A program made the position numbers and the translations under genes. A model generated the notes under the pieces. The model was not told the DNA's origin and made no database searches. It worked only from the letters and a program-made list of their open reading frames with translations. A stretch of 64,000 nucleotides of DNA, from NCBI RefSeq assembly GCF_000513895.2, contig NZ_CP165783.1, forward strand, positions 310,001 to 374,000, in the 5' to 3' direction. Each line of letters opens with the position of its first letter. Position 1 is the first letter of the stretch. Source of the stretch: Ensifer sp. WSM1721. Its GTDB lineage: Bacteria > Pseudomonadota > Alphaproteobacteria > Rhizobiales > Rhizobiaceae. Shown piece after piece: positions 8,508 through 17,968 of the stretch.

Positions 8508-9527
8508 TCATTCGCTCCGGGTGACCTTGGTGGACCGCACCGGCGTGCCGGCATTCTCGACGCGGGCGTCGGCGAAGGCGACCATCAGCGACTGCGCGAC
8601 GGGCAACATTGCCAAGATGGCGGCCATTCCTGTTGCCCGCTTGAAACCAATCGTCGTGACGCCTTCGATCGGCGGTTCGCCCGAAGCGTCGAAGACGACG
8701 ACCGGCGAACCGGCCTCGGCGGCAGAAACTGCCATCGCTGCCACGCGCCCGGCCGTCGGATCGGCGGCTCGAAAGAGCACGACACCTACGGAGGGCCCAA
8801 GCATTTCCATCGGCCCATGCCGCAACTGTCCGCCTTCGAGCGAAAGGCAGGGAAGCCGCGAGAGTTCCGTAAAACCCAGCGCAATCGCTTCCGCGAGCCC
8901 CTGCAGTCTGCGGCCGGACGTGACGACGGCACCGACATCGGCGAGCGCCGCAAGAGCGCCGTCGATTGCCGGCATTTCGGGACCCTCTAGGGCGTGAAGT
9001 GCTTCGGCCGGATCGGCGCCGAGGGCGGCGAGTATCGCGAGATGCAGTGCGAAACTCACCGTCAGGCTGCGGGTGGCCGCAAATGCCCGCTCAGTGCCGC
9101 CTGCTCCGATGAGCGACGGTACAGCCCTCGCCAGGAAAGCATCCTCTTCGAGTGTCAGTCCGAATGTCTCGGGCGTGCCACCGTTCGTCTCTCCGAACCA
9201 GCGCAGCACTTCGGCGCTCTCGCCGGATTGCGAGGTGACGAGAATGGTCTTGTCGTCGATCGAAAGCGGCTGGCCAAGCTGTTCGGAGAGCGGCAGGGCC
9301 ACCGCATCGACGCCGAGCGCGCGATAAAGCGGCTCGACCGCCCGGCCGACGGCGTGCGAGCCGCCCATGCCGAGAAGGAGAAGCCGGCCGGTCGATATCA
9401 GCGAGGCAGCAATCCGCTGGGCAAGAGCGGTCGCTCGTTCATAGGAAGCGATGGCGTCGGCGTGCTGGCGCGCCATCTCCCGATCAATCGCGATGAGCCC
9501 CGCCGGGCGATCCTTTGATACGCTCAT
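8508..9527 (-). CDS. SIS-domain sugar isomerase/deglycase (FrlB/AgaS-like)
   Basis: SIS-domain proteins bind phosphosugars; this one has two SIS units and no glutamine amidotransferase domain. It has 339 residues from ATG 9527 (MSVSKDRPAGL). The first SIS shows LLLLGMGGSHAVGRA and LVTSQSGESAEVL, the Ser-rich phosphosugar loop. The second shows SRLPCLSLEGGQLRHGPMEM, where the EGGQLRHGP stretch resembles the E-x-RHGP motif of GlmS-like isomerases and FrlB deglycases. The open frame extends upstream through the permease gene, but the family start and the 2-bp gap to the permease stop support 9527. Together with the PfkB kinase it probably splits an imported phosphorylated fructosamine or isomerises an amino sugar. 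Confidence 0.83.
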   Translation of the reverse strand: MSVSKDRPAGLIAIDREMARQHADAIASYERATALAQRIAASLISTGRLLLLGMGGSHAVGRAVEPLYRALGVDAVALPLSEQLGQPLSIDDKTILVTSQSGESAEVLRWFGETNGGTPETFGLTLEEDAFLARAVPSLIGAGGTERAFAATRSLTVSFALHLAILAALGADPAEALHALEGPEMPAIDGALAALADVGAVVTSGRRLQGLAEAIALGFTELSRLPCLSLEGGQLRHGPMEMLGPSVGVVLFRAADPTAGRVAAMAVSAAEAGSPVVVFDASGEPPIEGVTTIGFKRATGMAAILAMLPVAQSLMVAFADARVENAGTPVRSTKVTRSE

Positions 9528-9529
9528 GG

Positions 9530-10378
9530 TTATCCCTTTACGCCGCCGCTGGTGAGCCCGGAAATCAGCGCTCTTTGCATCACGAGGCCGATCAGCACCG
9601 GGGGCAGGGCGGCGAGCACGCCGGCGGTTGCGATCAGCCCGTAGTCGGAGACACGGCCGCCGGCGAGGTCCGCAATGGCGACGGTAAGTGTTTTGGCGCG
9701 CAGATCGGAGGTGAAGAGCAGCGCGTAGAAGAATTCGTCCCAGGCAAGCAGGAAGGCGAAGAGCGCCGAGGTCGCCATGACGGGGGCGGCGAGCGGTAGC
9801 GTCAGCAGCCTCAGGATCTGATCGAGCCGCGCGCCGTCGATCATCGCCGCGCTCTCGATCTCGCGCGGTATGGAATCGAAGCCCGACTTCAGCAACCAGG
9901 TCGTGAAGGGCGCGAGAATGGTGAGATAGACGAGCGCCAGACCGAAAACCGAGTTGAGCAGGCCGAGATAGGCAAGACCCATATAGAGCGGCACGGCAAG
10001 CGCTACTGGGGGCAGCATATAGGTGGCGATCACGGCATAGAGCGACCAGGAGACGGCCGGCGTGCGCGACACGGCCCAGGCGGAAGGAACCGCGACCACG
10101 ACCGAAGCAAGCGTCGCCATCCCGGCGACCTTGAGGCTGTTGAGGAGCGAGGCGATGAAGGCTGCGCCGGCGCTGTTCTCGACGGCTGACAGAAGCGTGC
10201 GATAGCGGGAGAGATCGACCTCGCTCGGCCACCAGTTGAGGGGCTTCGCGGAAAGATCGGCCGCGGGCGAAATGCTCATGACGAAGAGCCAGATGATCGG
10301 TGCCAGGATCACGACGGCGAATACGAGGGCGCTCGCATGGATGAAGACGGAAAAGAGGCGGCTTTGGCGTTCCATCAT
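9530..10378 (-). CDS. Sugar ABC transporter permease, MalG type
   Basis: Inner-membrane subunit of a CUT1-class carbohydrate importer, 282 residues with six predicted helices. The C-terminal EAA motif reads ESAAMIDGARLDQILRLLTLPLAAP, where it contacts the ATPase. The PAADLSAKPLNWWP segment after the first helix is typical of MalG-type proteins. Its start overlaps the stop of the other permease by 4 bp. The C-terminal end (LISGLTSGGVKG) matches the common GLTAGAVKG terminus of this family. Confidence 0.93.
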   Translation of the reverse strand: MMERQSRLFSVFIHASALVFAVVILAPIIWLFVMSISPAADLSAKPLNWWPSEVDLSRYRTLLSAVENSAGAAFIASLLNSLKVAGMATLASVVVAVPSAWAVSRTPAVSWSLYAVIATYMLPPVALAVPLYMGLAYLGLLNSVFGLALVYLTILAPFTTWLLKSGFDSIPREIESAAMIDGARLDQILRLLTLPLAAPVMATSALFAFLLAWDEFFYALLFTSDLRAKTLTVAIADLAGGRVSDYGLIATAGVLAALPPVLIGLVMQRALISGLTSGGVKG

Positions 10379-11256
10379 GAAGCTCCGGCAGCCCTGCGTA
10401 GCAGCGCCGCATAGGCGACGGCGAGAATGGTCACGAGCAGGGTGACGATCAGCGCCAGCGACGCGCCCGAGCCTGCCCGCTGGAAGGAAAAGGCTTCCTG
10501 GTAAACAAGGATCGAGAGCGTGCGGGTGCTGTTCGCCGGCCCGCCCCGCGTCATTACCCAGATGATGTCGAAGACCTTGAAGGCCTCAATCGTGCGCAGT
10601 ACCAGCGCCACGAGCAAAGGACCGGCGAGATAGGGCATGATGACGAAACGGAAACGATTGAAGGGGCCGGCGCCATCGACGAGCGCGGCTGCGGTGATAT
10701 CGCGAGGGACGGCCTGGAGCGCGGCAAGGGCAATGAGCGCCACCAGCGGAAAGTTCTTCCAGCAGTCGGCGACGATCAGCGCAACCAGGGCCGTGCCCGG
10801 CTCGCCGAGCCATGAACGATAGCTGTCGAGAAGGCCGAGTTGGGTAAGCGCCGCATTCAGCGCGCCGTATTCGGGGTTGTAGATCAGCCGCCAGAGCGTC
10901 GCATTGACCACGGTGGGCAGCGCCCAGGGCAGGATCATCAGCGCCCGAAGTGCGGTTCGTCCGCGGAATTGCTGGTTGAGGAGGAGTGCGGCAAGGACGC
11001 CGAGCACCATTTCGGCGGCGACCGAGACGATCGCGAACCAAGTGGTGGTGACGAGCGCCCGTTGGAAGTTCGATCCCGTCAGCATTTTCGCATAGTTGTC
11101 GGCGCCGACGAAGCTGCCCGCGGTGCCGACAAGCTTCGCGTCGGTGAAGGAGAGCCGCACGGTATCGACGAGCGGCCAGCCGATGACGGCAACCATCACC
11201 ACCAGGAGCGGCAGCATCATGAGCCACGCGCGTGTTGAGATCCAGGTGCCGGACAT
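10375..11256 (-). CDS. Sugar ABC transporter permease, MalF type
   Basis: Partner membrane subunit of the importer, 293 residues with six helices. It begins with a long first helix (AWLMMLPLLVVMVAVIGWPLVDTVRLSFTD, quoted in pieces: MLPLLVVMVAVIGWPLVDT) typical of MalF/UgpA proteins. The EAA loop reads ITAAALVDGAGPFNRFRFV. It is separated from the upstream binding-protein gene by 183 bp that contain a strong hairpin at 11405-11428, so its expression may be lower than that of the binding protein. Confidence 0.93.
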   Translation of the reverse strand: MSGTWISTRAWLMMLPLLVVMVAVIGWPLVDTVRLSFTDAKLVGTAGSFVGADNYAKMLTGSNFQRALVTTTWFAIVSVAAEMVLGVLAALLLNQQFRGRTALRALMILPWALPTVVNATLWRLIYNPEYGALNAALTQLGLLDSYRSWLGEPGTALVALIVADCWKNFPLVALIALAALQAVPRDITAAALVDGAGPFNRFRFVIMPYLAGPLLVALVLRTIEAFKVFDIIWVMTRGGPANSTRTLSILVYQEAFSFQRAGSGASLALIVTLLVTILAVAYAALLRRAAGAS

Positions 11257-11404
11257 GAATTACACCTTTTGGCGCCTGCAAGATGCGGGCGAGCTCGGTT
11301 GACCCGACCGGCAAGCATATCGATTTAAGAACTTGGGGCAGAACCTGGCGGTAAGCCGTCCCATGGACGTGGTTTCACGCTTCCGCGCCCCGGGGCGTTC
11401 GGCG

Positions 11405-11428
11405 CCCCGGACGATTGCTCGTCCGGGG
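11405..11428 (-). promoter_or_regulatory. Strong intercistronic stem-loop between binding protein and permeases
   Basis: CCCCGGACGA pairs perfectly with TCGTCCGGGG (10 bp, GC-rich) around the tetraloop TTGC. It lies 12 bp beyond the stop of the binding-protein gene and about 150 bp before the permease gene. No U-run follows. In other sugar ABC operons such hairpins cause partial termination or protect the 5' mRNA segment, giving more binding protein than permease. That role is inferred from position. Confidence 0.6.
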
Positions 11429-11439
11429 GAGGCCGGCCG

Positions 11440-12678
11440 TCAAAGCCCACTGTTTTCAGCGGCGCTCTTCAGCGCATCTTCGGGCGACGCCTGGCCGAGA
11501 AGCGCTTCCTGGATTGCTTGCTGCAGGGCGGTCGAGAGCTCCTGATATTTGGGCGTTGTCGGTCGCGGATACATGGCCGCAAGCCCGCGCTTCGCCGCGG
11601 CGATCAGCTCCTCCTGGCCCTTGGTCACATTTGGATCCTCGTAGGAGGAGGCCCAGATCGGCAGGCTGAGCTTGGCATAGGCGTTCTGCGTCTCCTGCGA
11701 GGTCATGTGGACGATGTATTTCCACGCCTCTTCCGGATGCTTGCTGGTGGTGGTGATGCCGAGCCCCATGGAGCCGTTGACGGCGGAAACCTCACTCTTG
11801 CCGGCGACGCCCGGTGCCGGCACGACGCCGACCTTGCCGGCCACCTTGCTCTCCTTCGGGTCATTGGCGAGATTGTACATGTAGGTCCAGTTGAGCGCGA
11901 AGGCGGCTTCGCCGTTCTGGAACACCTTGCGCACATCCTCCTCGAGGAATTCTTTGGAGTTGGGATTGGTGAGGCCTGAGGTATAGCTCGACACCATGTA
12001 GTTGAGCGCGTCGAGCCCGCCGCCCGTGGTAAAGGCAGGTTTGCCGCCCTCGAGGAACTTGCCGTCATAAGCGCTGACGAGCGTCGCGTAGTCGCAGATC
12101 GCCGCTTCCGCCTGCGACCAGCTCCATGCGATGGGCGTGTCCAGAATGCCCTTTTCCTTGATCGTCTTTGCCTGTTCGGCAAGCTCGTCCCAGGTCTTCG
12201 GCGGTTCCTTGATGCCGGCTTTCTCAAGGATTTCCTTGTTATAGAAGAGATACTTGGTGTCGAGGATCCACGGCATGCCGTAGCGCTTGCCGTTGTATTC
12301 CACCGTGGTCCAGGCGCCGGGGAGGACACCCTTCTTCATTTCCTCCGTGATCCGGTCCGTGACGTCGACGAGCACGTTGTTCGTCGCGTATTCGGCTGGC
12401 CAGATCACGTCAAAGAGGACGACGTCGTAGCCGCCGCCGGAACCCTGCGCCAGCACCGTCTTGTCGTGCAGGCCCTCATAGGGGACGAATTCGAGATTGA
12501 CCTTTACGTCCGGGTTGGCCTTGGTGAAGGCCTCCGTCATGGCGCGGACATCGGCCTCGCTATAGGCGGCCTGCGCCATGAAAAGGGCATTGAGCGTGGT
12601 TTCCGCATAGGCGTGTCCGGTGAGTGCAACGCCGGCAAGCGTCGCGCCGAGCAAGGCGCTGGGTATGGATTTCAACAT
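11440..12678 (-). CDS. Sugar ABC transporter, extracellular solute-binding protein
   Basis: Periplasmic CUT1-class binding protein of 412 residues that selects the substrate. ATG 12678 is preceded by GGAGG at 7-nt spacing; an upstream in-frame ATG at 12690 overlaps that ribosome site, so 12678 is preferred. The signal peptide MLKSIPSALLGATLAGVAL ends at GHAYA-E. Family marks are NPDVKVNLEFVPYEGL, YDVVLFDVIWPAEYA and the central AWSWSQAEAAICDYATL region. It heads the operon divergently from the ROK repressor gene. The ligand is unknown; the kinase and SIS genes downstream suggest an amino sugar or Amadori compound. Confidence 0.92.
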   Translation of the reverse strand: MLKSIPSALLGATLAGVALTGHAYAETTLNALFMAQAAYSEADVRAMTEAFTKANPDVKVNLEFVPYEGLHDKTVLAQGSGGGYDVVLFDVIWPAEYATNNVLVDVTDRITEEMKKGVLPGAWTTVEYNGKRYGMPWILDTKYLFYNKEILEKAGIKEPPKTWDELAEQAKTIKEKGILDTPIAWSWSQAEAAICDYATLVSAYDGKFLEGGKPAFTTGGGLDALNYMVSSYTSGLTNPNSKEFLEEDVRKVFQNGEAAFALNWTYMYNLANDPKESKVAGKVGVVPAPGVAGKSEVSAVNGSMGLGITTTSKHPEEAWKYIVHMTSQETQNAYAKLSLPIWASSYEDPNVTKGQEELIAAAKRGLAAMYPRPTTPKYQELSTALQQAIQEALLGQASPEDALKSAAENSGL

Positions 12679-12849
12679 TGTCGCCTCCATTTGCTGACTG
12701 CTTCAGTCCTCCCGGCGCACTGCCGATGCGCGCGCCGAATGCCAGAAATCCGCCGCTTCCCGCGACGGCCGTCGACAAATCAATCGGAGCGTCTGCGGTC
12801 GCTTTGGCGACCGCTTTCGTTCCCCCGAGGTTCTTTCGACCTCTTATTA

Positions 12850-12866
12850 AGTCAATTGTCTTGACT
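12850..12866. promoter_or_regulatory. Inverted repeat AGTCAA-N5-TTGACT, candidate ROK operator and promoter
   Basis: AGTCAA and TTGACT are exact reverse complements separated by 5 bp. They lie in the 233-bp divergent region between the binding-protein gene and the ROK regulator. TTGACT could also serve as a -35 box for the regulator gene. ROK repressors of this type normally bind A/T-rich inverted repeats near their own promoters. No experimental support is available here. Confidence 0.45.
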
Positions 12867-12911
12867 AATTTCTTGTTCAATATTCTAGATGTGTCAAGTG
12901 GGATTTGCGGG

Positions 12912-14141
12912 ATGAACGAGATGCGCCCGATCCGGGCAAAGAGCGGCACCAATCAGGAGGGGGCGAGCGCCCATAATCGGCGCGTCATGATCGATGCCTT
13001 GCGGCTGAACGGGCAGCTTTCGCGGGCCGATCTCGCGCGGGCGACGGCACTCACTAAGCAGGCCGTCTCCAACATCATCGAGGAGTTGGAGAATGACGGG
13101 CTTGTCACGTCGCTCGCGGCCGTCCGCAAGGGGCGGGGGCAGCCCTCGACCCCCTATCGGCTGGTGCCGGAAGGAGCCTTTGCCATCGGCCTGCAAATCG
13201 ATCGGCACGTGACGCGCACCGTTGCGGTCGATCTCGTCGGCACGGTGCTTACGCGCAAGGAGGCGAACCTGCCTGCCGGCGGACCGGAAAAGGGCGCAGA
13301 GGCCGTTCTTGCCCTGATCGAGGAAACCCGGCGCGCCCTCGTGAAGGTCGCGCCGAAATCGAAGGATCGCCTCGTCGGCCTCGGCGTCGCCATGCCCGGG
13401 CCTTTCGGCATTGCTGCCGACCAGGATGACCCCTGGATGATGGCCGCCTGGCAGAGTTTTCCTTTGGTGGAGACACTATCAACCGGGACGGGCCTCGACG
13501 TGCGCCTGCAGAATGACGCGGCGGCGGCGGCAACGGCGGAAAAGATGGTCGGCGCCGCCCACGGCCTCGACCACGCCCTTTGCATCTACCTCGGATACGG
13601 TCTTGGCGCCGGGCTGATCCTCAACGGTGAGCTCTACCGCGGCGCCAATGGAAACGCCGGTGAGATCGGCATGATCCTCAGCAGGCCGCGTGGCGGGGCG
13701 GATGACGCGAGGGCACCACTCGAACACAGGACGTCGATCGCCTCGCTCTGCAAGGCCCTCGATCTCGACCCTGCCGATCCCGACCTCTACGACCACATCG
13801 ACGCCAAAGCCCGCATGCCGGATCAGCGCGTGCAAGCGTGGATTGCCGATGCCGCCTTTGAACTCCAGGCCGCCATCCAGATTCTCGAGACGGTTTTCGA
13901 TCCACAGACGGTCATCCTGTGCGGCGGCATGCCGCCGGGCCTCGCCGACCTCCTCCTCGACGCTCTCCATCCTCTGCTCCCTTCGATCGCCGAGCGGCGG
14001 GGGCGGAGCGCGCCACGACTGCAACTGGGCTTCACCGACCCCTGGGCGGTCGCGATCGGCGCAGCGGCGGAACCAATCAGTCGGACATTCGATCCGCGGT
14101 TTTCCGCGATCCTGAAGACGCGGGTGACTGGCGCGCCCTGA
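12912..14141 (+). CDS. ROK family transcriptional repressor
   Basis: Sugar-responsive repressor of 409 residues. An N-terminal helix-turn-helix spans about residues 25-65 (LSRADLARATALTKQAVSNIIEEL, in part). A ROK sugar-kinase-like effector domain follows, with LGVAMPGPFG and later YLGYGLGAGLILNGELYRG and ANGNAGEIG. The usual ROK zinc motif CxCGxxGC is not visible after the GEIG segment; ADDARAPLEHRTS stands in its place, which is common in repressors that have lost kinase function. ATG 12912 is chosen because the frame upstream is non-family sequence; ATG 12921 is an alternative. It is divergent from the sugar ABC operon and most likely represses it. Confidence 0.9.
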   Translation: MNEMRPIRAKSGTNQEGASAHNRRVMIDALRLNGQLSRADLARATALTKQAVSNIIEELENDGLVTSLAAVRKGRGQPSTPYRLVPEGAFAIGLQIDRHVTRTVAVDLVGTVLTRKEANLPAGGPEKGAEAVLALIEETRRALVKVAPKSKDRLVGLGVAMPGPFGIAADQDDPWMMAAWQSFPLVETLSTGTGLDVRLQNDAAAAATAEKMVGAAHGLDHALCIYLGYGLGAGLILNGELYRGANGNAGEIGMILSRPRGGADDARAPLEHRTSIASLCKALDLDPADPDLYDHIDAKARMPDQRVQAWIADAAFELQAAIQILETVFDPQTVILCGGMPPGLADLLLDALHPLLPSIAERRGRSAPRLQLGFTDPWAVAIGAAAEPISRTFDPRFSAILKTRVTGAP

Positions 14142-14361
14142 TCGCAGCAGGCGGGCGGCCACGTCGCGCGCCACTTGCGAAAAAGAGGATTGCTATTGTT
14201 ACTTGAAATATTAGCGATATGGCGCTTAAATGCGGCCTAGCCGGCGGGATCACGTTTAGCTGCGGTACAATTATTTGAAATGCGCCTGCGGTCATTGGCG
14301 GCGACAATCTTTTTATTCGCATACAAGTATTTTCATTATTTAAAATCAGAGGGATTGCGGC

Positions 14362-15261
14362 ATGTCTCTTCCCCATCTTCGGCGACTTGAAGCCGAAGCA
14401 ATTCACGTTATTCGAGAAGTCGTTGCAACGTTTTCCAACCCGGTTGTACTTTATTCCATCGGCAAGGACTCTTCGGTTTTGCTGCACCTGGCGATGAAGG
14501 CGTTCTATCCGGCCAAACCGCCTTTTCCTTTCCTGCACGTGGATACCAAATGGAAGTTCCGGGACATGATCGAGTTCCGTGACCGGATGGCGCGCGAACT
14601 CGGTTTAAACCTTCTGGTCCACGTCAATCAGGACGGGATCGACCAGGGTATAGGCCCTTTCACGCACGGGTCCAACGTCCACACCCACGTCATGAAGACA
14701 ATGGCGCTGAGGCAGGCTCTGGAGAAGTACGGCTTCGACGCGGCTCTCGCGGGGGCGCGCCGTGACGAGGAGAAGTCGCGGGCCAAGGAGCGCATCTTCT
14801 CCATCCGCAGCGCCCAGCACGGCTGGGACCCGAAGCGTCAGCGCCCGGAGATGTGGAAGACCTACAACACGCGGGTAGGCCAGGGCGAGACGATGCGGGT
14901 CTTCCCGCTCTCCAACTGGACCGAGTTCGACATCTGGCAATACATCCTGCGCGAGAATATTCCGATCGTGCCGCTCTATTTCGCGGCCCGGCGGCCGGTC
15001 GTACAACGCGATGGCATGCTGATCATGGTGGACGATGACCGCATGCCGATCCAACCCGAGGAGGAAGTCCTGGAGCGCCTCGTACGTTTCCGCACGCTCG
15101 GCTGTTATCCGCTGACCGGTGCGATCGAGTCCGAGGCTGCCACGGTTCCGGACATATTGCGCGAAATGCTGACGGTGCGGACGTCGGAACGGCAGAGCCG
15201 CCTGATCGACACCGACGAAGTCGGGGCGATGGAGAAAAAGAAGCGGGAGGGGTACTTTTGA
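14362..15261 (+). CDS. cysD: Sulfate adenylyltransferase subunit 2 (small subunit)
   Basis: CysD/NodP makes APS from ATP and sulfate together with the GTPase subunit CysN. The 299-residue protein has the PP-loop ATP pyrophosphatase signature [13 protein letters not shown] near residue 34, then [17 protein letters not shown], and the conserved [17 protein letters not shown] segment, all intact. GAGGGA sits 8 nt before the ATG. The upstream 220 bp is AT-rich and shows no nod box that I can recognise, so flavonoid/NodD control is unlikely. It begins a six-gene operon. The equivalent genes are called nodP in nodulation clusters, but here the setting is a surface-glycan region. Confidence 0.96.
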   Translation: MSLPHLRRLEAEAIHVIREVVATFSNPVVLYSIGKDSSVLLHLAMKAFYPAKPPFPFLHVDTKWKFRDMIEFRDRMARELGLNLLVHVNQDGIDQGIGPFTHGSNVHTHVMKTMALRQALEKYGFDAALAGARRDEEKSRAKERIFSIRSAQHGWDPKRQRPEMWKTYNTRVGQGETMRVFPLSNWTEFDIWQYILRENIPIVPLYFAARRPVVQRDGMLIMVDDDRMPIQPEEEVLERLVRFRTLGCYPLTGAIESEAATVPDILREMLTVRTSERQSRLIDTDEVGAMEKKKREGYF

Positions 15262-17162
15262 TGTCGTATGTTCAATCCATACCGCCGCATGACATCGAGG
15301 CGCATCTGGCCGAGCACGACAACAAGTCGATCCTCCGATTCATCACCTGCGGCTCCGTTGACGACGGAAAATCGACTCTGATCGGACGATTGCTCTACGA
15401 CGCGAAACTGATCTTCGAGGACCAGTTGGCAAACCTCGGACGCGTCGGCCCGCCTGGCACCGCCAACGGCAAGGAGATCGATCTGGCCCTTCTTCTCGAT
15501 GGGCTTGAGGCCGAGCGCGAACAGGGCATCACCATCGATGTCGCCTATCGGTATTTCGCCACGTCGAAGCGCAAATTCATCGTTGCCGACACACCCGGCC
15601 ACGAGGAGTATACGCGGAACATGGTGACCGGCGCTTCGACGGCGGATCTCGCCATCATCCTGATCGATAGCCGCCAGGGCATCCTGCAGCAGACGCGGCG
15701 CCATTCCTACATCGCCTCGCTGCTCGGCATCCGCCACGTCGTGCTCGCGGTCAATAAGATCGACCTCGTAGACTTCAACCAGCAGGTCTTCGACGAAGTC
15801 GTCGCCGACTATATGGCTTTTGCGAAGGAACTCGGCTTTGCCAGCATCCGCCCGATCCCGATCTCGGCGCGCTACGGAGACAATGTCATCTCGGCATCGG
15901 TAAACACGCCGTGGTACAGGGGCCTGGCGCTGCTCGAATATCTGGAGACGGTCGAACTCGATCCACCCGTCCAGGAGAAGCCACTGCGCTTCCCGGTGCA
16001 ACTGGTCATGCGGCCGGACGCGGACTTCCGCGGCTATTCAGGCCAAGTCGTCTCCGGCAGGGTTTCCGTCGGCGATCCGGTCGTCGTCGCAAAATCCGGC
16101 CAGCGAACGACCGTCAACGCGATCGTTACCTATGACGGGAACCTCGTTACGGCAGGGGAGGGCGAGGCCGTCACGCTCGTCCTTGCGGACGAGGTCGATG
16201 CCTCGCGCGGCAACATGCTGGTCCCCCCGGCCGCGCGGCCATTCGTGGCCGACCAGTTCCAGGCGCATGTGATCTGGTTCGACGCCAACCCGATGTTCCC
16301 GGGGCGTAGCTACATCCTCAGGACCGAGACGGACAGCGTGAGCGCGACGGTCACCACGCTCAAGCATCAGGTCAACATCAACAGCTTCGTACGCGAAGCG
16401 GCGAAATCGCTGCAGATGAACGAAGTGGGCGTCTGCAACATCTCGACACAGACGCCGATCGCCTTTGACGCCTACAAGGACAACAGGGCGACGGGCAACT
16501 TCATCATCGTCGATCGGGTGACGAATGCCACCGTCGGCGCCGGCATGATCGATTTCCCGCTTCGGCGCGCCGACAATGTCCACTGGCATGCGCTCGAGGT
16601 GAATAAAGGCGCGCGCAGCGCGATGAAGAACCAGCGCCCTGCCGTGCTCTGGTTCACCGGGCTTTCCGGCTCCGGCAAGTCGACGATCGCTAACGCGCTC
16701 GATCGCATCCTGCATGCTCGCGGCAAGCACACCTACCTGCTCGACGGCGACAATGTGCGCCATGGGCTCAATCGGGATCTCGGCTTTACCGAGGAGGATC
16801 GTGTCGAGAACATTCGCCGCGTGGCGGAGGTGGCCAAGCTCATGGCCGATGCCGGTCTGATCGTTCTCGTCTCCTTCATCTCGCCGTTCCGCGACGAGCG
16901 GCGCATGGCGCGCGAATTGATGGAGGAGGGCGAGTTCATCGAGATCTTCATAGACACGCCCCTCGACGAGTGCGCGCGTCGGGATCCTAAAGGGCTCTAC
17001 GAGAAGGCGCTCGCCGGCAAGATCGCGAACTTCACCGGCGTCTCCTCGCCTTATGAGGTGCCGGAAAACGCCGAATTGCATCTGCAGACGGTCGGTCACG
17101 AGCCGATCGACCTCGCTCTGAAGATCGAGGAATTCCTCGACAAGAGGATGGGGGACGAATGA
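15261..17162 (+). CDS. cysNC: Bifunctional sulfate adenylyltransferase subunit 1 / APS kinase (CysN-CysC fusion)
   Basis: Makes PAPS, the universal sulfate donor, in two steps. The N-terminal GTPase half (about 1-430) has G1 [18 protein letters not shown]3 [12 protein letters not shown] and G4 NKID. The C-terminal APS kinase half (about 440-633) has the P-loop [14 protein letters not shown], the [20 protein letters not shown] motif and [10 protein letters not shown]. All key residues appear intact. Fusion of the two is usual in rhizobia (NodQ). I use ATG 15261, preceded by GGGAGGGG, rather than the TTG three bases upstream; it overlaps the cysD stop by one base. PAPS made here can serve sulfotransferases or reductive assimilation. 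Confidence 0.96.
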   Translation: MSYVQSIPPHDIEAHLAEHDNKSILRFITCGSVDDGKSTLIGRLLYDAKLIFEDQLANLGRVGPPGTANGKEIDLALLLDGLEAEREQGITIDVAYRYFATSKRKFIVADTPGHEEYTRNMVTGASTADLAIILIDSRQGILQQTRRHSYIASLLGIRHVVLAVNKIDLVDFNQQVFDEVVADYMAFAKELGFASIRPIPISARYGDNVISASVNTPWYRGLALLEYLETVELDPPVQEKPLRFPVQLVMRPDADFRGYSGQVVSGRVSVGDPVVVAKSGQRTTVNAIVTYDGNLVTAGEGEAVTLVLADEVDASRGNMLVPPAARPFVADQFQAHVIWFDANPMFPGRSYILRTETDSVSATVTTLKHQVNINSFVREAAKSLQMNEVGVCNISTQTPIAFDAYKDNRATGNFIIVDRVTNATVGAGMIDFPLRRADNVHWHALEVNKGARSAMKNQRPAVLWFTGLSGSGKSTIANALDRILHARGKHTYLLDGDNVRHGLNRDLGFTEEDRVENIRRVAEVAKLMADAGLIVLVSFISPFRDERRMARELMEEGEFIEIFIDTPLDECARRDPKGLYEKALAGKIANFTGVSSPYEVPENAELHLQTVGHEPIDLALKIEEFLDKRMGDE

Positions 17163-17968
17163 CACCTCTTTGCGAACTGCTTGAACGCATCGCGCTCGAC
17201 GCGGGCGCGGCCATTCTCGATGTTTATGAGGCTGGCCCCAATATTTGCTACAAGGACGACCAGTCGCCGGTCTGTGAGGCCGACGAGCGAGCCGAAGCCA
17301 TCATCTTGGACAGGCTCGCGGCCGCCTTTCCGCATATTCCGGTCGTTGCGGAGGAGTCCGTGGCATCTGGCCGCGTTCCCGACATCAGCTGCGGCACCTT
17401 CTTTCTGGTCGATCCGCTAGACGGGACGAAGGAGTTCATCAACCGGCGCAGCGACTTCACGGTCAACATTGCCCTTGTCGAGGGCAATGTTCCAATCGCC
17501 GGCATTGTCTACGCGCCGGCGCAGCGCTGCGCCTATGTGGCCGACGACGGCCGAGCGGAAAAGCTCTTCCTGGACCAGGCGTTCAAGGTCGAGCAGAGGC
17601 AGGCGATACGCGCTCGGATTCGAGGGGCAGCCCTGACGGCGGTTGCCAGCCGCTCCCACAACAGCTCCGAAACAGAAGCGTTTCTGGTCGGCCACGGTGT
17701 AACGGACTACACTTCCGTCGGTTCGTCGCTGAAATTCTGCCTGCTCGCCGAAGGCAAGGCGGACGTTTATCCGCGCTTTGGCCGAACGATGGAGTGGGAT
17801 ACGGCGGCCGGCGATGCTGTGCTGAAGGCGGCCGGCGGATCGGTGGTCCGGTTGGACGGCTCGCGCTTGCTTTACGGCAAGACGAGGCAGGACGGCGATA
17901 GCGACTTCGCAAATCCGCATTTCATCGCCTGGGCGGACATGTCTGCGATGGCGCTCGTCCAATGCTGA
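17159..17968 (+). CDS. cysQ: 3'(2'),5'-bisphosphate nucleotidase
   Basis: CysQ hydrolyses PAP, the by-product of sulfotransferases and PAPS reductase, to AMP and phosphate. It belongs to the inositol monophosphatase fold. The 269-residue protein has the metal site VAEESV near residue 62, the [10 protein letters not shown] motif near residue 83 and [15 protein letters not shown] near residue 203, all matching CysQ. It starts in a 4-bp overlap (ATGA) with cysNC. A PAP phosphatase right beside the PAPS-making genes is expected where sulfotransferase flux is high, because PAP inhibits sulfotransferases. Confidence 0.94.
   Translation: MTPLCELLERIALDAGAAILDVYEAGPNICYKDDQSPVCEADERAEAIILDRLAAAFPHIPVVAEESVASGRVPDISCGTFFLVDPLDGTKEFINRRSDFTVNIALVEGNVPIAGIVYAPAQRCAYVADDGRAEKLFLDQAFKVEQRQAIRARIRGAALTAVASRSHNSSETEAFLVGHGVTDYTSVGSSLKFCLLAEGKADVYPRFGRTMEWDTAAGDAVLKAAGGSVVRLDGSRLLYGKTRQDGDSDFANPHFIAWADMSAMALVQC

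Noticed and set aside
12624-12911. N-terminal extension of the ROK repressor
   Set aside because: It overlaps the divergent binding-protein start and promoter region and is not family-like.
14142-14361. Possible nod box before cysD (nodP-like)
   Set aside because: I looked for the conserved ATC-N9-GAT elements and long consensus and did not find a convincing match.
16038-17165. Minus-strand open frame of 375 residues
   Set aside because: Antisense to cysNC, which is intact with all motifs.
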